From an archaeon (GTDB lineage Archaea > Thermoproteota > Nitrososphaeria > Nitrososphaerales > CADDZS01): a stretch of 64,000 nucleotides of DNA. Positions 8,737 through 17,380 of the stretch are shown here, piece after piece. The notes under the pieces were generated by a model. The model did no database searches. It saw only the letters and a list, made by a program, of their open reading frames with translations, and was not told the origin of the DNA. The stretch lies in the NCBI GenBank assembly GCA_029850555.1, contig JARCRS010000031.1, positions 62,001-126,000 on the forward strand, given 5' to 3'. Positions within the stretch are counted from its first letter, which is position 1. Each line of letters starts with the position of its first letter. The translations under genes and the position numbers were made by a program.

Positions 8737-10515
8737 CTACTGTTCCTGTTCGTACTCGCGACGCAAGTCCTGAAGCCCATCTAGCAAACTATTGGTGATT
8801 CTTTGAATTCGTCTTTCATTGTTTTGCTGGGACCGAGAAAAAGAATCTTGTTTCATTCTCTTTGAAATGAACTGATCGTAAGAGTTCAAAAGGTCCTTTA
8901 CTGCGCGGTCAAATTCTCTATCATCGGCGGCGACTTGACTTAATGCAGCAGTGGAGGCACTCCCAGTTGGTCCGAGCTCTGTCCTTATGGAAGCAAAACG
9001 ACCCGAAGATTTGGATCTTAGGTCTTCTATTCTCGTCCTAGCAGTAGAAAGATCAATCTTACTCACGGACGGGCCCTTGGATTTTAATTCAGACATAATA
9101 TCGTTAGTCCCCGAGACTTTATCTTCCACAGCTTTGATGAGAGAGGATAGAGTTGTTTCGATCTCTTCTCCTTTTTTCGCGCCTCGAGGTTTGAATACCA
9201 AGGCTGCCGCAAATACCACAAGAAATAGTATCCCTGCTATTGGCAATACAAAGAGATAAGCCGATCCGACGCCCGCTCTGTAGGATAAAGTTGAATTCCC
9301 CATTTCGCCCTTAGTATATGACAAATCAACAGATTGCGGAGCCTGAATGGCTACAAAGCCTGAAGGGAGACTGTAACTGATCTTGAAGTCGTCTACAATT
9401 GCATCGATTGGCACAGACAAGGGAATATCGGCTTTGTAAGTCCCGCCGCTATGAGTCCAGTATTGTTGCCCTAAAGGATATTGAATCAAAACTAAAACAG
9501 TGGCGTTTGGTTCAATAGTATTGCCAGATGCAGACAGAATATCGAGTACCCCTGAAGAAGCTGTAGCTGTTTGCACATTACTCAGTAAAGGTTGCCCAGA
9601 AGGCAGCACAGTGATTGTAGAAGAACCTGGACCGGTGAGAACTGAAAAATCGAGACTACTTAGCGTATTGGGACCAAGGTTCTCAACCAAGTACGAATCA
9701 GTGACAATCAAATTCCCAGAAGACCCAACAGAAACTGACCTTTGAATACTTTGAAAGTCTACTATTCCCGCGTTTGTTGAAGTGGATCCAATACTGACAT
9801 TAGCCCAATGAGGGGTACTTGCGAAACTTGTCTCATTGCCATTCAAAGTTGTAGAGTTATACAACCGGAAGAATGTTCCCGTGGTTTGCGAAGAAAATCC
9901 CAGTTTGGCGATCTGCGAGCCCGATGCTGTCGAGTTGGTCGAAGGCATTGTAACTGAGGGATCTGGAAAAGTTACGTTGGATCTTAAGGAAATAGAAGAT
10001 GCGTTAATCTTTAGTGCTGGAAAAAGAAGCATGGGGACTCGGTAGTAACATGTCGTGCAAGACTGAGAAGTAGTGTTCTCGGATTTGTAAACTCCTAATA
10101 CATAGAAGCTTAATGATACATTGCCCGGGGACTGCCCACTCAGGGCTTTTCCACTAGGGATTGCAACTGTCACATTGAGGGTATTATTTGTAACTGCACT
10201 TGAGATGTATGAGGATGCAAGCTGCGGCCCGTTGTTAACCCTTGCAGATTCCGCAAATACGTGGCTACTGTAAACTGAAGGGAAACCAAAAGTTACTGAA
10301 TCAAATGATTGCGTCGCATTGCTACCAACGATGAGAGTATCGTTCACGCCGAACTGCCCATAATCGTTGAAACTCTCGGAATTTACAAGAGTAACCCCGG
10401 CAGAAGAAGCTAAAGCATCGCTATGAGCGAAAACAGGGGCTAAAGAGAAGATTGTGACTGAGATGAGCAGCAGAAGCGTAACCAGAAGTAAAGGCGCTAC
10501 CGAAAAGCGAGACAT
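8737..10515 (-). CDS. Exported, membrane-anchored protein with cytoplasmic coiled coil
   Basis: No specific family recognised. The 592-residue protein has an N-terminal signal peptide (about residues 1-30, cleavage possibly after FAHS), and a long Ser/Thr/Asn-rich extracytoplasmic region of about 380 residues with many N-glycosylation sequons and beta-strand-like composition. One transmembrane helix lies near residues 412-440 (AYLFVLPIAGILFLVVF), followed by basic residues. A cytoplasmic tail of about 150 residues is rich in charged and leucine residues and looks coiled-coil. This topology suggests a cell-surface structural or sensing protein linked to a cytoplasmic partner. It is monocistronic between alaS and the divergent gcvPA. 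Confidence 0.75.
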   Translation of the reverse strand: MSRFSVAPLLLVTLLLLISVTIFSLAPVFAHSDALASSAGVTLVNSESFNDYGQFGVNDTLIVGSNATQSFDSVTFGFPSVYSSHVFAESARVNNGPQLASSYISSAVTNNTLNVTVAIPSGKALSGQSPGNVSLSFYVLGVYKSENTTSQSCTTCYYRVPMLLFPALKINASSISLRSNVTFPDPSVTMPSTNSTASGSQIAKLGFSSQTTGTFFRLYNSTTLNGNETSFASTPHWANVSIGSTSTNAGIVDFQSIQRSVSVGSSGNLIVTDSYLVENLGPNTLSSLDFSVLTGPGSSTITVLPSGQPLLSNVQTATASSGVLDILSASGNTIEPNATVLVLIQYPLGQQYWTHSGGTYKADIPLSVPIDAIVDDFKISYSLPSGFVAIQAPQSVDLSYTKGEMGNSTLSYRAGVGSAYLFVLPIAGILFLVVFAAALVFKPRGAKKGEEIETTLSSLIKAVEDKVSGTNDIMSELKSKGPSVSKIDLSTARTRIEDLRSKSSGRFASIRTELGPTGSASTAALSQVAADDREFDRAVKDLLNSYDQFISKRMKQDSFSRSQQNNERRIQRITNSLLDGLQDLRREYEQEQ

Positions 10516-10720
10516 CTTAGTTCTGGCAACCCTCTACAAAGCCACGAAAACATAAAATCCCTTTTAAACGCTTTCTGCTTCTCCCATGATTTTCTTCGCT
10601 CGATAGATTACAGCTAAGACGATTCTGAAAAAGAAGAGTGCGATTTTTTCGGTGAGGACATGGAAGTCTTTAATTGACCAAAAATGACAAATCTGAAGAC
10701 AGCAGAGCCCCTTCATTCTA

Positions 10721-12094
10721 ATGGCCCATAAATTTCTTCCAAATTCGGAAACTAGCATTACAGATGCCATGCTCCACAAGCTTGGTCTCTCAAGTGTTGA
10801 GGAGCTTTACTCAGATGTCCCAAAAGATGTGATTCTGAATCGTCCATTGAATATTCCAGAAGCTCTAAGCGAAATCGAGCTAGAGAGACTAATTGCTGAC
10901 AAGTTAGGTCAAAACAAATCTTACCCCGAATTTCTTAGTTTTTTAGGCGGAGGATGCTGGGTCCGTTCCGTACCTTCCATTGTTGATGAAATACTTTCGC
11001 GGGGGGAATTTTACACCTCTTACACTCCCTATCAACCTGAGATTAGTCAGGGTATGCTTCAATCGATGTTCGAGTACCAAAGCCAGATTTGTGAGCTCAC
11101 GGGCATGGAAGTAGCAAATAGTTCAATGTATGATTGGGGTACTGCCTTAGGAGAGGCAGGCCGAATGGCACACAGAGTAACTCATAGAAAGCGTATACTT
11201 GTCGGCGGAAACACTTCCCCTGAAAGGGTCGGGATTTTGAAGACTTACTCTATTCCCGCCGGGATGGATGTTGAGGTTATTAATTTTGACCCCGAATCGG
11301 GAACTCTAGATTCTCGATCTCTTGCTTCAAGGCTAAATGATGAGGTCGCCGCTGTGTATATAGAAAATCCAAATTTTCTAGGCATAATCGAAGAATACGC
11401 TGAAGACATTATTCAAAAAGTGCATGGCTGCGGAGCTCTCGCGATAGTCGGAGTTGATCCATCGACTCTTGGGCTTTTAAAACCTCCCGGATCCTATGGA
11501 GCAGACATCGTAGTAGGGGACGGACAGCCTCTGGGGGTCTATCCAAACTTCGGAGGACCTTTGATCGGAATCTTTGCGACAAAGACCGATCCAGCGCTAC
11601 TGCGACAAATGCCTGGGCGTCTCATTGGACTTACAAATGAAAGGACGGATGAATCTCGACGGGGTTTCGTCATGGTCCTCCAAACTAGAGAGCAGCACAT
11701 CAGGAGGGAAAATGCAACATCTAACATCTGTACTAACGAAGCACTCTTCGCTCTCGCCGTCAGCATCTTTCTAGCTGTGATGGGTCCAAGGGGAATGAGA
11801 GAGTTGGGAGAACACATGGTCTCGAAATCGCACTACGCTCAACGAAGAATGAAGGAAGAGGGTTTCGAATCCCCGTTTTTCTCTGGCTCATATTTTGGTG
11901 AACTTAGTGTAAAGACGAGAACGGACTCGGTGACCGTTTCAAAGAATCTTGCCGCGCATAGAATTTTAGGAGGTCTGCCTTTTGGTAGATTTTACCCAGA
12001 TCTTCGTAATGTTTCTTTGTTTTCATTCAACGAAACTCATTCCGAGGAGGATATAGATCGTCTAGTCACCGCTCTTAAAGCAGTGACAGCGTAA
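10721..12094 (+). CDS. gcvPA: Glycine dehydrogenase (decarboxylating) subunit 1
   Basis: N-terminal half of the split P-protein of the glycine cleavage system. Together with GcvPB it decarboxylates glycine using PLP and passes the aminomethyl group to lipoyl-GcvH. The 457-residue length is typical of the archaeal/thermophile split form. Recognisable segments include GGGCWVRSVPSIVDEILSRG near residue 73 and the YTPYQPEISQGMLQSMFEYQ region near 99-118. ATG start. The gcvPB start follows 5 bases after the stop, so the two are translationally linked. GcvT, GcvH and the L-protein are not in the window. Confidence 0.96.
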   Translation: MAHKFLPNSETSITDAMLHKLGLSSVEELYSDVPKDVILNRPLNIPEALSEIELERLIADKLGQNKSYPEFLSFLGGGCWVRSVPSIVDEILSRGEFYTSYTPYQPEISQGMLQSMFEYQSQICELTGMEVANSSMYDWGTALGEAGRMAHRVTHRKRILVGGNTSPERVGILKTYSIPAGMDVEVINFDPESGTLDSRSLASRLNDEVAAVYIENPNFLGIIEEYAEDIIQKVHGCGALAIVGVDPSTLGLLKPPGSYGADIVVGDGQPLGVYPNFGGPLIGIFATKTDPALLRQMPGRLIGLTNERTDESRRGFVMVLQTREQHIRRENATSNICTNEALFALAVSIFLAVMGPRGMRELGEHMVSKSHYAQRRMKEEGFESPFFSGSYFGELSVKTRTDSVTVSKNLAAHRILGGLPFGRFYPDLRNVSLFSFNETHSEEDIDRLVTALKAVTA

Positions 12095-12099
12095 AGACC

Positions 12100-13638
12100 T
12101 TGGAGGTTGAAAACTTGAGTAGGTACCGTCAGGCAATATGGGATGAACCTCTGCTAAATCAGTTATCTCGAAAAGGCCGAGTGTCATACTCATTACCATC
12201 GATTCCACCGAGCATGGTTGACAAGATTGGGGACTTCTCAAAGCTCATTCCCTCATCGATGTTAAGATCGGAAGATCTTGGTCTACCAGAAATGTCAGAG
12301 CCCGAAATAATACGACACTATGTCAGACTATCGCAAATGAATTTTGCAATAGACATAGGGATGTATCCTCTAGGCAGTTGCACTATGAAGTACAATCCAA
12401 AAATATCGCAGAGAATTGCTAGAAATCCCAAAATTGCAAATCTTCATCCTTACCAGCATGAGGACACAATTCAAGGGATACTTTCCATTCTCTATGAGTT
12501 AGAGCAGATGCTTTGTGAAATTACGGGAATGGATGATTTCTCGTTACAGCCTGCTGCGGGCGCACAGGGCGAGTATGTTGGAACCCTCATAATCAAGAAC
12601 TTTCTCAAAGATCGGGGTTACTCAGACAAAAATAGGATTCTAGTCCCTGATTCGGCGCATGGAACCAATCCAGCGAGTGCCGCAATGGCTGGATTTGAGG
12701 TTGTGAAAATTCCTTCTTCACGTACAGGCATAGTAACTGCCGAGGCAGTAAAGAGTTTGGTAGATCATAGAACAGCAGGTATGATGCTCACGGTGCCGAA
12801 CACTCTCGGAATATTCGAGAGTGAAATCGTGGAGGTTACGAAAATTGTTCACGAGGCTGGAGGTCTGATGTATTATGACGGTGCAAATATGAACGCCCTC
12901 CTCGGCAGAGTAAGACCTGGAGACATGGGATTCGATATTGTCCACCTTAACGTGCACAAAACATTCGCAACTCCACATGGGGGAGGAGGGCCTGGAGCTG
13001 GTCCCGTAGGTGTCATCCCTAATCTTGCAGAGTATCTTCCGGTGCCCCGAATTTCGAAGTCCAATGGAAAGTATCACTTAGATTATGACATGCCCAAGAC
13101 TATAGGTCCGATCAAGTCCTTTTACGGAAACACAGCTGTTTTGCTTCGGGCGTTATGTTATATTCTGTCTCTCGGAAAGTCAGGACTGAAAATTGCTTCG
13201 GAACAGGCAGTATTGGCTTCGAATTATTTGCTTTCTTTGTTGGACAAAGCATCCTACTCGCCGACGACTTACGAAGGAACTCCCGCAAAGCACGAATTCG
13301 TCGTGAGTTCATCCCCATTGAGAAGGAAAACCGGTGTCGTTGCTGGCGATGTCGCAAAAGCGATCTTGGACCATGGAATGCATTCTCCTACGACTTACTT
13401 TCCCCTTATTGTAAGCGAGGCTCTGATGGTCGAACCGACCGAGACAGAAACCGTTGAGAATCTCGAAGCTTATGCGGAGACCTTAAATTCAATCGCGCGA
13501 GATGCTGTCAAAGAAAAAGAGGAAGTTACTAATTCTCCTCACAACACTTCAATAAGGAGGCTTGATGAGGTTAAGGCTTCTCATCCTAACTCTATGATTT
13601 TAACTTGGAAACAAATTCAAAGATCCAAAAGGAATTGA
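12100..13638 (+). CDS. gcvPB: Glycine dehydrogenase (decarboxylating) subunit 2
   Basis: C-terminal, PLP-binding half of split glycine decarboxylase. The PLP lysine is K287 in NVHKTFATPHGGGGPG, the diagnostic P-protein motif. PLGSCTMKYNPK near residues 92-103 and the DSAHGTNPASAAMAGFEV segment near 184-201 are also family hallmarks. TTG start, chosen because it follows gcvPA by 5 bases and gives a normal length of 512 residues. The 3' end overlaps the following rpp21 frame by 34 bases, implying a single transcript with an RNase P subunit. Confidence 0.96.
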   Translation: MEVENLSRYRQAIWDEPLLNQLSRKGRVSYSLPSIPPSMVDKIGDFSKLIPSSMLRSEDLGLPEMSEPEIIRHYVRLSQMNFAIDIGMYPLGSCTMKYNPKISQRIARNPKIANLHPYQHEDTIQGILSILYELEQMLCEITGMDDFSLQPAAGAQGEYVGTLIIKNFLKDRGYSDKNRILVPDSAHGTNPASAAMAGFEVVKIPSSRTGIVTAEAVKSLVDHRTAGMMLTVPNTLGIFESEIVEVTKIVHEAGGLMYYDGANMNALLGRVRPGDMGFDIVHLNVHKTFATPHGGGGPGAGPVGVIPNLAEYLPVPRISKSNGKYHLDYDMPKTIGPIKSFYGNTAVLLRALCYILSLGKSGLKIASEQAVLASNYLLSLLDKASYSPTTYEGTPAKHEFVVSSSPLRRKTGVVAGDVAKAILDHGMHSPTTYFPLIVSEALMVEPTETETVENLEAYAETLNSIARDAVKEKEEVTNSPHNTSIRRLDEVKASHPNSMILTWKQIQRSKRN

Positions 13639-13973
13639 AAGCAAAGTTCAGAAAGGGCCGCTCAAAGAAATCTTTCTCGTTTTCAAGAAAGGAGGAAAGA
13701 AGGAAGATCGCTGAAGTGCATATTTCAAAGCTTATGGAATTGGCTCAAAGGGAATCTTCGATACATCAAGACTTTGCAAAACGGTATGCTGATATTGCAT
13801 GGTCAATTTCAACCAGATTTAACGTGCGGTTGAGGGAACAGAGAAGATTCTTCTGCAGATATTGCAAAATCTTTGCCCTGAGTGGCGACTTGCGGTATCG
13901 TTTCAGCAAGAAAAGAAGGGGTTTGAATATCACATGTTTGAAATGTGGAAGAACTTACCACAGATTGCTTTGA
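13605..13973 (+). CDS. rnp4: RNase P protein component 4 (Rpp21/Rpr2)
   Basis: Protein subunit of archaeal RNase P, which trims tRNA 5' ends. The C-terminal half carries the Rpr2 zinc ribbon: FCRYC near residues 82-86 and ITCLKCGRTYH near 109-119 provide four cysteines. An N-terminal basic segment and a helical region (MELAQRESSIHQDFAKRYADIAW) match the family. The TTG start overlaps the end of gcvPB by 34 bases; a later start is possible because the basic N-terminus is not conserved. Often linked to translation genes in archaea, as here upstream of S19e. Confidence 0.85.
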   Translation: METNSKIQKELKAKFRKGRSKKSFSFSRKEERRKIAEVHISKLMELAQRESSIHQDFAKRYADIAWSISTRFNVRLREQRRFFCRYCKIFALSGDLRYRFSKKRRGLNITCLKCGRTYHRLL

Positions 13974-14082
13974 AGAATGTCAAGTACTGCTGGACGATAA
14001 ACGGCTAAATAGAGCCAGCATGTACGGCATCTAGTATTCCCCAAAGGTTACGGATCATAATTTCAAGGAGCAAGGTTTCGAA

Positions 14083-14538
14083 ATGCCAACAGTTTATGAT
14101 GTCCCACAAGACATTCTAGTTAATAGATTAGTAGATCATCTGCGACATGTTTCTCAGGTCTCTCCCCCATCTTGGAGTGCATTTGCAAAAACAGGATCAC
14201 ATGCTGAGAGGCAACCCGTGCAGAAGGATTGGTGGTATGTTCGCTGCGCGTCTTTATTGCGAAAGATCTATGTGCACGGGCCGATCGGTCTTTCTCAGCT
14301 TGAAAGTGATTATGGGGGTAGAAAGTCAGTGGGCTATTTTATAGCCCATCACAGAGATGCGGGGGGCTCGGCAGTAAGGAAAGCGATTCGCCAACTAGAA
14401 ATGGCCGAACTAGTTTCAAAGCAAGGAAACAAAGGCAGAGTGCTAACGCCAAAAGGAGTGAGTCTACTCGACAAAAAAAGCACGGAGATTCTTAAGGAAC
14501 TGGCGAAATCAAAGCCAGAGCTTGCGAGATACATGTAA
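14083..14538 (+). CDS. rps19e: 30S ribosomal protein S19e
   Basis: Small-subunit ribosomal protein of archaea and eukaryotes. The 151-residue sequence carries diagnostic S19e segments: KDWWYVRCASLLRKIYVHGPIGLSQL near residues 49-74 and the winged-helix end GRVLTPKGVSLLDK. ATG start preceded by a gap of about 110 bases with a TATA-like GCTAAATA near 14003-14010. It begins a ribosomal/PDCD5 cluster (S19e, PDCD5, L39e, L31e) whose order is widely conserved in archaea. Confidence 0.95.
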   Translation: MPTVYDVPQDILVNRLVDHLRHVSQVSPPSWSAFAKTGSHAERQPVQKDWWYVRCASLLRKIYVHGPIGLSQLESDYGGRKSVGYFIAHHRDAGGSAVRKAIRQLEMAELVSKQGNKGRVLTPKGVSLLDKKSTEILKELAKSKPELARYM

Positions 14539-14592
14539 CCTTCTTATTCGTGTGATCTTTCTGAATACGTTGCAAAGGATTGAGACTTTCTT

Positions 14593-14907
14593 TTGACATC
14601 AGATGAGGAGGCCCCATCCAATACTCCAGCTCGACAAAGAGCTAATTCTCAGGAAAGAGGGGATCAGGAACGACAAGAAAAGGCAGCAAGAGAGCAAATG
14701 CTCCGCGTGGTTTTTTCGACCGAAGCAAGGGAAAGGCTAAGCAATATTAGAATGATAAAACCAGAGTTGGCAACGGCAATAGAGAACCAAATTTTCCAGC
14801 TCGCTGCGGCTGGAAAACTTAGGAGCCAGATCTCGGACGAAGAACTAAAGAACATGCTGGGGTCCTTTCAACGGCCAAAAAAAGAATTCAAGATTAATTG
14901 GAAATAA
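14593..14907 (+). CDS. PDCD5-family DNA-binding protein
   Basis: Archaeal PDCD5 (TFAR19)-like protein, a small helical nucleic-acid-associated protein, typically encoded beside S19e and L39e. Helical core is visible as AREQMLRVVFSTEARERLSNIRMIKPELATAIENQIFQLA and the SDEELKNML end; split here by residue, about 34-73 and 80-90. TTG start gives 104 residues with a disordered polar N-terminus. Stop lies 8 bases before the L39e start. The role in archaea is not settled; the assignment to the family is firm. Confidence 0.88.
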   Translation: MTSDEEAPSNTPARQRANSQERGDQERQEKAAREQMLRVVFSTEARERLSNIRMIKPELATAIENQIFQLAAAGKLRSQISDEELKNMLGSFQRPKKEFKINWK

Positions 14908-14915
14908 AGTGAAAA

Positions 14916-15080
14916 ATGGCTATGAGCCGAAATAAAACTTCTGGAGTAAAAAAAAGATTGATTAGGGCTAGAAGGCAGGCATACCCTGTGCCAACGTGGG
15001 TGATTGCGAAGACGAAGCAAAAAGTAAGAACGCATCCTCAACAGAGGCAATGGCGAAGACAGAAGCTGAAAGTAAAATAG
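14916..15080 (+). CDS. rpl39e: 50S ribosomal protein L39e
   Basis: A 54-residue, strongly basic protein: ATG start, then SRNKTSGVKKRLIRARRQ, the PVPTWV signature and the RTHPQQRQWRR end. This is the complete L39e pattern; L39e lines the ribosomal exit tunnel. It is very short but unambiguous, sitting 8 bases after the PDCD5 gene and 18 before L31e. M3 could equally be the start, which would give the usual 51-52 residues. Confidence 0.95.
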   Translation: MAMSRNKTSGVKKRLIRARRQAYPVPTWVIAKTKQKVRTHPQQRQWRRQKLKVK

Positions 15081-15098
15081 AATCAGGGAACTTTCGAA

Positions 15099-15572
15099 TT
15101 GTCAGACTCAAAAATAGAATTAGAAAGAATGTACACTGTTCCTCTCTCACGCGCTTGGATTGCTCCTAGGTACAGGAGAACCTCACGTGCGGTCAATGTT
15201 CTAAAGGAATTTGCGGAACGACATATGAAATCCTCTGAAATCAAGATCGACTCTGAGCTTAATGAAACACTTTGGAAGAGGGGCATAACGAAGCCACCGA
15301 GGCGGATAACAGTGAAAATGACTAAGGACGAAGATGGGCTTGTGACCATCTCTTTGCCGGAACTAGAGGAAGATGAAACCGAAGCTAAATCTGTGGAACC
15401 CGAGAAGGAAGAGGATAAGATCTCAACAGGCTCAGATAGCTCGAAGCAAGAGGAAGTAGAAAATTCGGCTGTAAGTCAACAAACTGAGACTGTTAATGTG
15501 CCTGATAAAAAGACCAAACAACCGAGCATGAAGTCAACCAAGAAAATCAAACCCCAGAAGAAAAGCGAGTAA
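15099..15572 (+). CDS. rpl31e: 50S ribosomal protein L31e with long charged tail
   Basis: Large-subunit protein near the exit tunnel. The first 90 or so residues match L31e (MYTVPLSRAWIAPRYRRTSRA, then EIKIDSELNETLWKRGITKP). Normal L31e is about 80-100 residues; this one is 157 because of a low-complexity tail rich in Glu, Ser, Lys and Thr ending KPQKKSE. TTG start. In many archaea aIF6, LX and FtsY follow this cluster, but here the next gene is on the opposite strand. The tail resembles the one on S17e in this window. Confidence 0.92.
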   Translation: MSDSKIELERMYTVPLSRAWIAPRYRRTSRAVNVLKEFAERHMKSSEIKIDSELNETLWKRGITKPPRRITVKMTKDEDGLVTISLPELEEDETEAKSVEPEKEEDKISTGSDSSKQEEVENSAVSQQTETVNVPDKKTKQPSMKSTKKIKPQKKSE

Positions 15573-15577
15573 GCCAC

Positions 15578-16132
15578 TTACGCGACTATTTCGTTTGGCG
15601 ACAAATCCTCCTTCACCCTGAACCAATTTCGATATAATGGCGGTATGGGAGTCCCGTACCACCTTTCAAACAGCACTCTAATCTCTTCAGCACTTTCGAT
15701 TCCGGCGAGCCGAGCTTCCTCATCAGTAAGCTGGTACGCATCGACTCTATCTGTTTGATAAAACTCTATCAAGAGCTTTGAAGAGTCTGCCTTCTGTTTG
15801 AAACGATTTTCAATAACATAGTAAGTTCCGATCTTCGGGGTCTTTCTGTATGTTACCTGTATCCTTCCCGCGCTTATCTTCTCTACTAAATCCCGAACGA
15901 AAATTATCTGCTTCGGTCTCTGCATATATTCTTTCAAGTACTCCATCTTCCAAAATGTCGGAAATTTGTTTATTGCGAGTTCAACAGCCTCATTGTAAGA
16001 TAAGTCCTTCCCGAATTCAGCCTCAACATCAATCTCTTTTAGGCGATCTTCGCTCACACAGTTCCTGTCCATCCAGTTTCTAAATCTTTTCAAATTGGTC
16101 GGATTAGAAAGGCCGCGTAGTGATCGCTTCAT
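15578..16132 (-). CDS. Conserved hypothetical protein, possible ASCH/PUA-like domain
   Basis: 184 residues, no firm family. The C-terminal two thirds contains GRIQVTYRKTPKIGTYYVIE near residues 89-108, followed by strands and a DEEARLAGIESAEEIRVLF helix ending in RWYG. This layout resembles ASCH-type RNA-binding domains, but that is inference from pattern only. The N-terminus is helical and basic. Lies convergent with L31e (5 bases between stops) and upstream of nothing obvious on its own strand, with the FtsZ-like gene 58 bases upstream in the same direction. Confidence 0.6.
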   Translation of the reverse strand: MKRSLRGLSNPTNLKRFRNWMDRNCVSEDRLKEIDVEAEFGKDLSYNEAVELAINKFPTFWKMEYLKEYMQRPKQIIFVRDLVEKISAGRIQVTYRKTPKIGTYYVIENRFKQKADSSKLLIEFYQTDRVDAYQLTDEEARLAGIESAEEIRVLFERWYGTPIPPLYRNWFRVKEDLSPNEIVA

Positions 16133-16189
16133 TAGTTCCTGAAAGGATTCGAAGAGATTAGTAATGATATCGAATGCCTTTGGTATCGA

Positions 16190-17257
16190 CTAGGATCGCT
16201 CAATGTCTGGTAGAAGCATTTCGATACCCAGTGAGGAGTCAAACCCCAAATCGATGCAGGTTCTGTTCTTCAGCGCTCGATCTACAGGATCGTAATGCTC
16301 GAACTTTGTGCTCGAAAAGCCGCTAGCAACTATAAAGGCAGCTGAAGAAGATTCAGAATTAGCTGAAAATCCATATTCAATTTGCATTGTACCATTGCCC
16401 AGAATCCCCGATAATCCTCCTATTGATGTGACCAAGTCATTCATGGTGATCGACTTATCGCCGACTACATGTACAATGGATTTGGACGCTTCGCTTTTAT
16501 CGACTATTCTATCAAAATGGCTTGCTGCGTTGAGCACGGCCTTTCTGCATTCTGACGTTTCTATATCCTCTCCAATACAGAGAACACAGTATGAATTTGT
16601 CCTCACAAAGCTTACGACATTATTCAATCCAATTGAAAATTCATGCTTCTCAGTTGATCCCAAAAATTTGTTTAAAGCAACGGCAATTTTCTGATTTACT
16701 AGGTAGAACGCGTCAATGGCAGGAATCTTCTTGTTCTCAAGAAGTTCATCGTTATCAATAAGGACAACACCAGAAGCATAGTTACGAAGCTGCTTTAGAG
16801 CGCCGCCCGCAAAATAGTGCTTTGATCTTTCGAAATTAAATGGCATGACTGCTATCGCAACGCATATGGCTCCCTTTTCTCTAACCTCACGTGCTACAAG
16901 TGGAGCCAATCCTGAACCTACTGCTCCTCCTAGACCCGAAATAACAAAGACCAACTCGCTATCTTTGATCTGCTGTCTTATTTCTGGAACCCTTGCAAAC
17001 GCCAATCCACGAACTTCATAAGGGGTAGCTTTGCTTCTCAAGGTTGCATCGATTAGTATTTTTTCTCCTTTTGTGATGTTCGCGATATCGTGATCATCAC
17101 AAGTAACATAGACAAAATGCTCCAGCAGCTTGCTTTCTTTCGAAAGCTGGTTCGCGATTCGGCATCCAGCGCTCCCCACGCCTACGACGGCTACTTTTCT
17201 TCCATAACCGGGGTTTGAGTAAGGAAAATCATCAAGTTTAAGATCCCCAATCGACAT
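16190..17257 (-). CDS. Divergent FtsZ/tubulin-family protein
   Basis: Tubulin/FtsZ superfamily member of 355 residues. The N-terminal nucleotide-binding region is VAVVGVGSAGCRIANQL near residues 22-38. The GTPase signature loop at 108-116 reads GLGGAVGSG instead of the canonical GGGTGTG/S. In the T7 loop region near 208-217 (SIGLNNVVSF), the acidic residues that activate GTP hydrolysis in FtsZ are replaced by Gly/Asn. GTP hydrolysis is therefore probably weak or lost. Known thaumarchaeal FtsZ proteins are similarly degenerate and cells divide with Cdv proteins, so a role outside cytokinesis is likely (inference). Confidence 0.82.
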   Translation of the reverse strand: MSIGDLKLDDFPYSNPGYGRKVAVVGVGSAGCRIANQLSKESKLLEHFVYVTCDDHDIANITKGEKILIDATLRSKATPYEVRGLAFARVPEIRQQIKDSELVFVISGLGGAVGSGLAPLVAREVREKGAICVAIAVMPFNFERSKHYFAGGALKQLRNYASGVVLIDNDELLENKKIPAIDAFYLVNQKIAVALNKFLGSTEKHEFSIGLNNVVSFVRTNSYCVLCIGEDIETSECRKAVLNAASHFDRIVDKSEASKSIVHVVGDKSITMNDLVTSIGGLSGILGNGTMQIEYGFSANSESSSAAFIVASGFSSTKFEHYDPVDRALKNRTCIDLGFDSSLGIEMLLPDIERS

Positions 17258-17380
17258 AACAATGGCTCAAACCCGTAGTATTTTGCCTTCGATTTTAATT
17301 CCGATGCTTTACTAGAAATAGATCTCAGGTCAATTTAGTTTTGTCTATAGGATTTCACGATAACTATCCTCTGTATTAAA

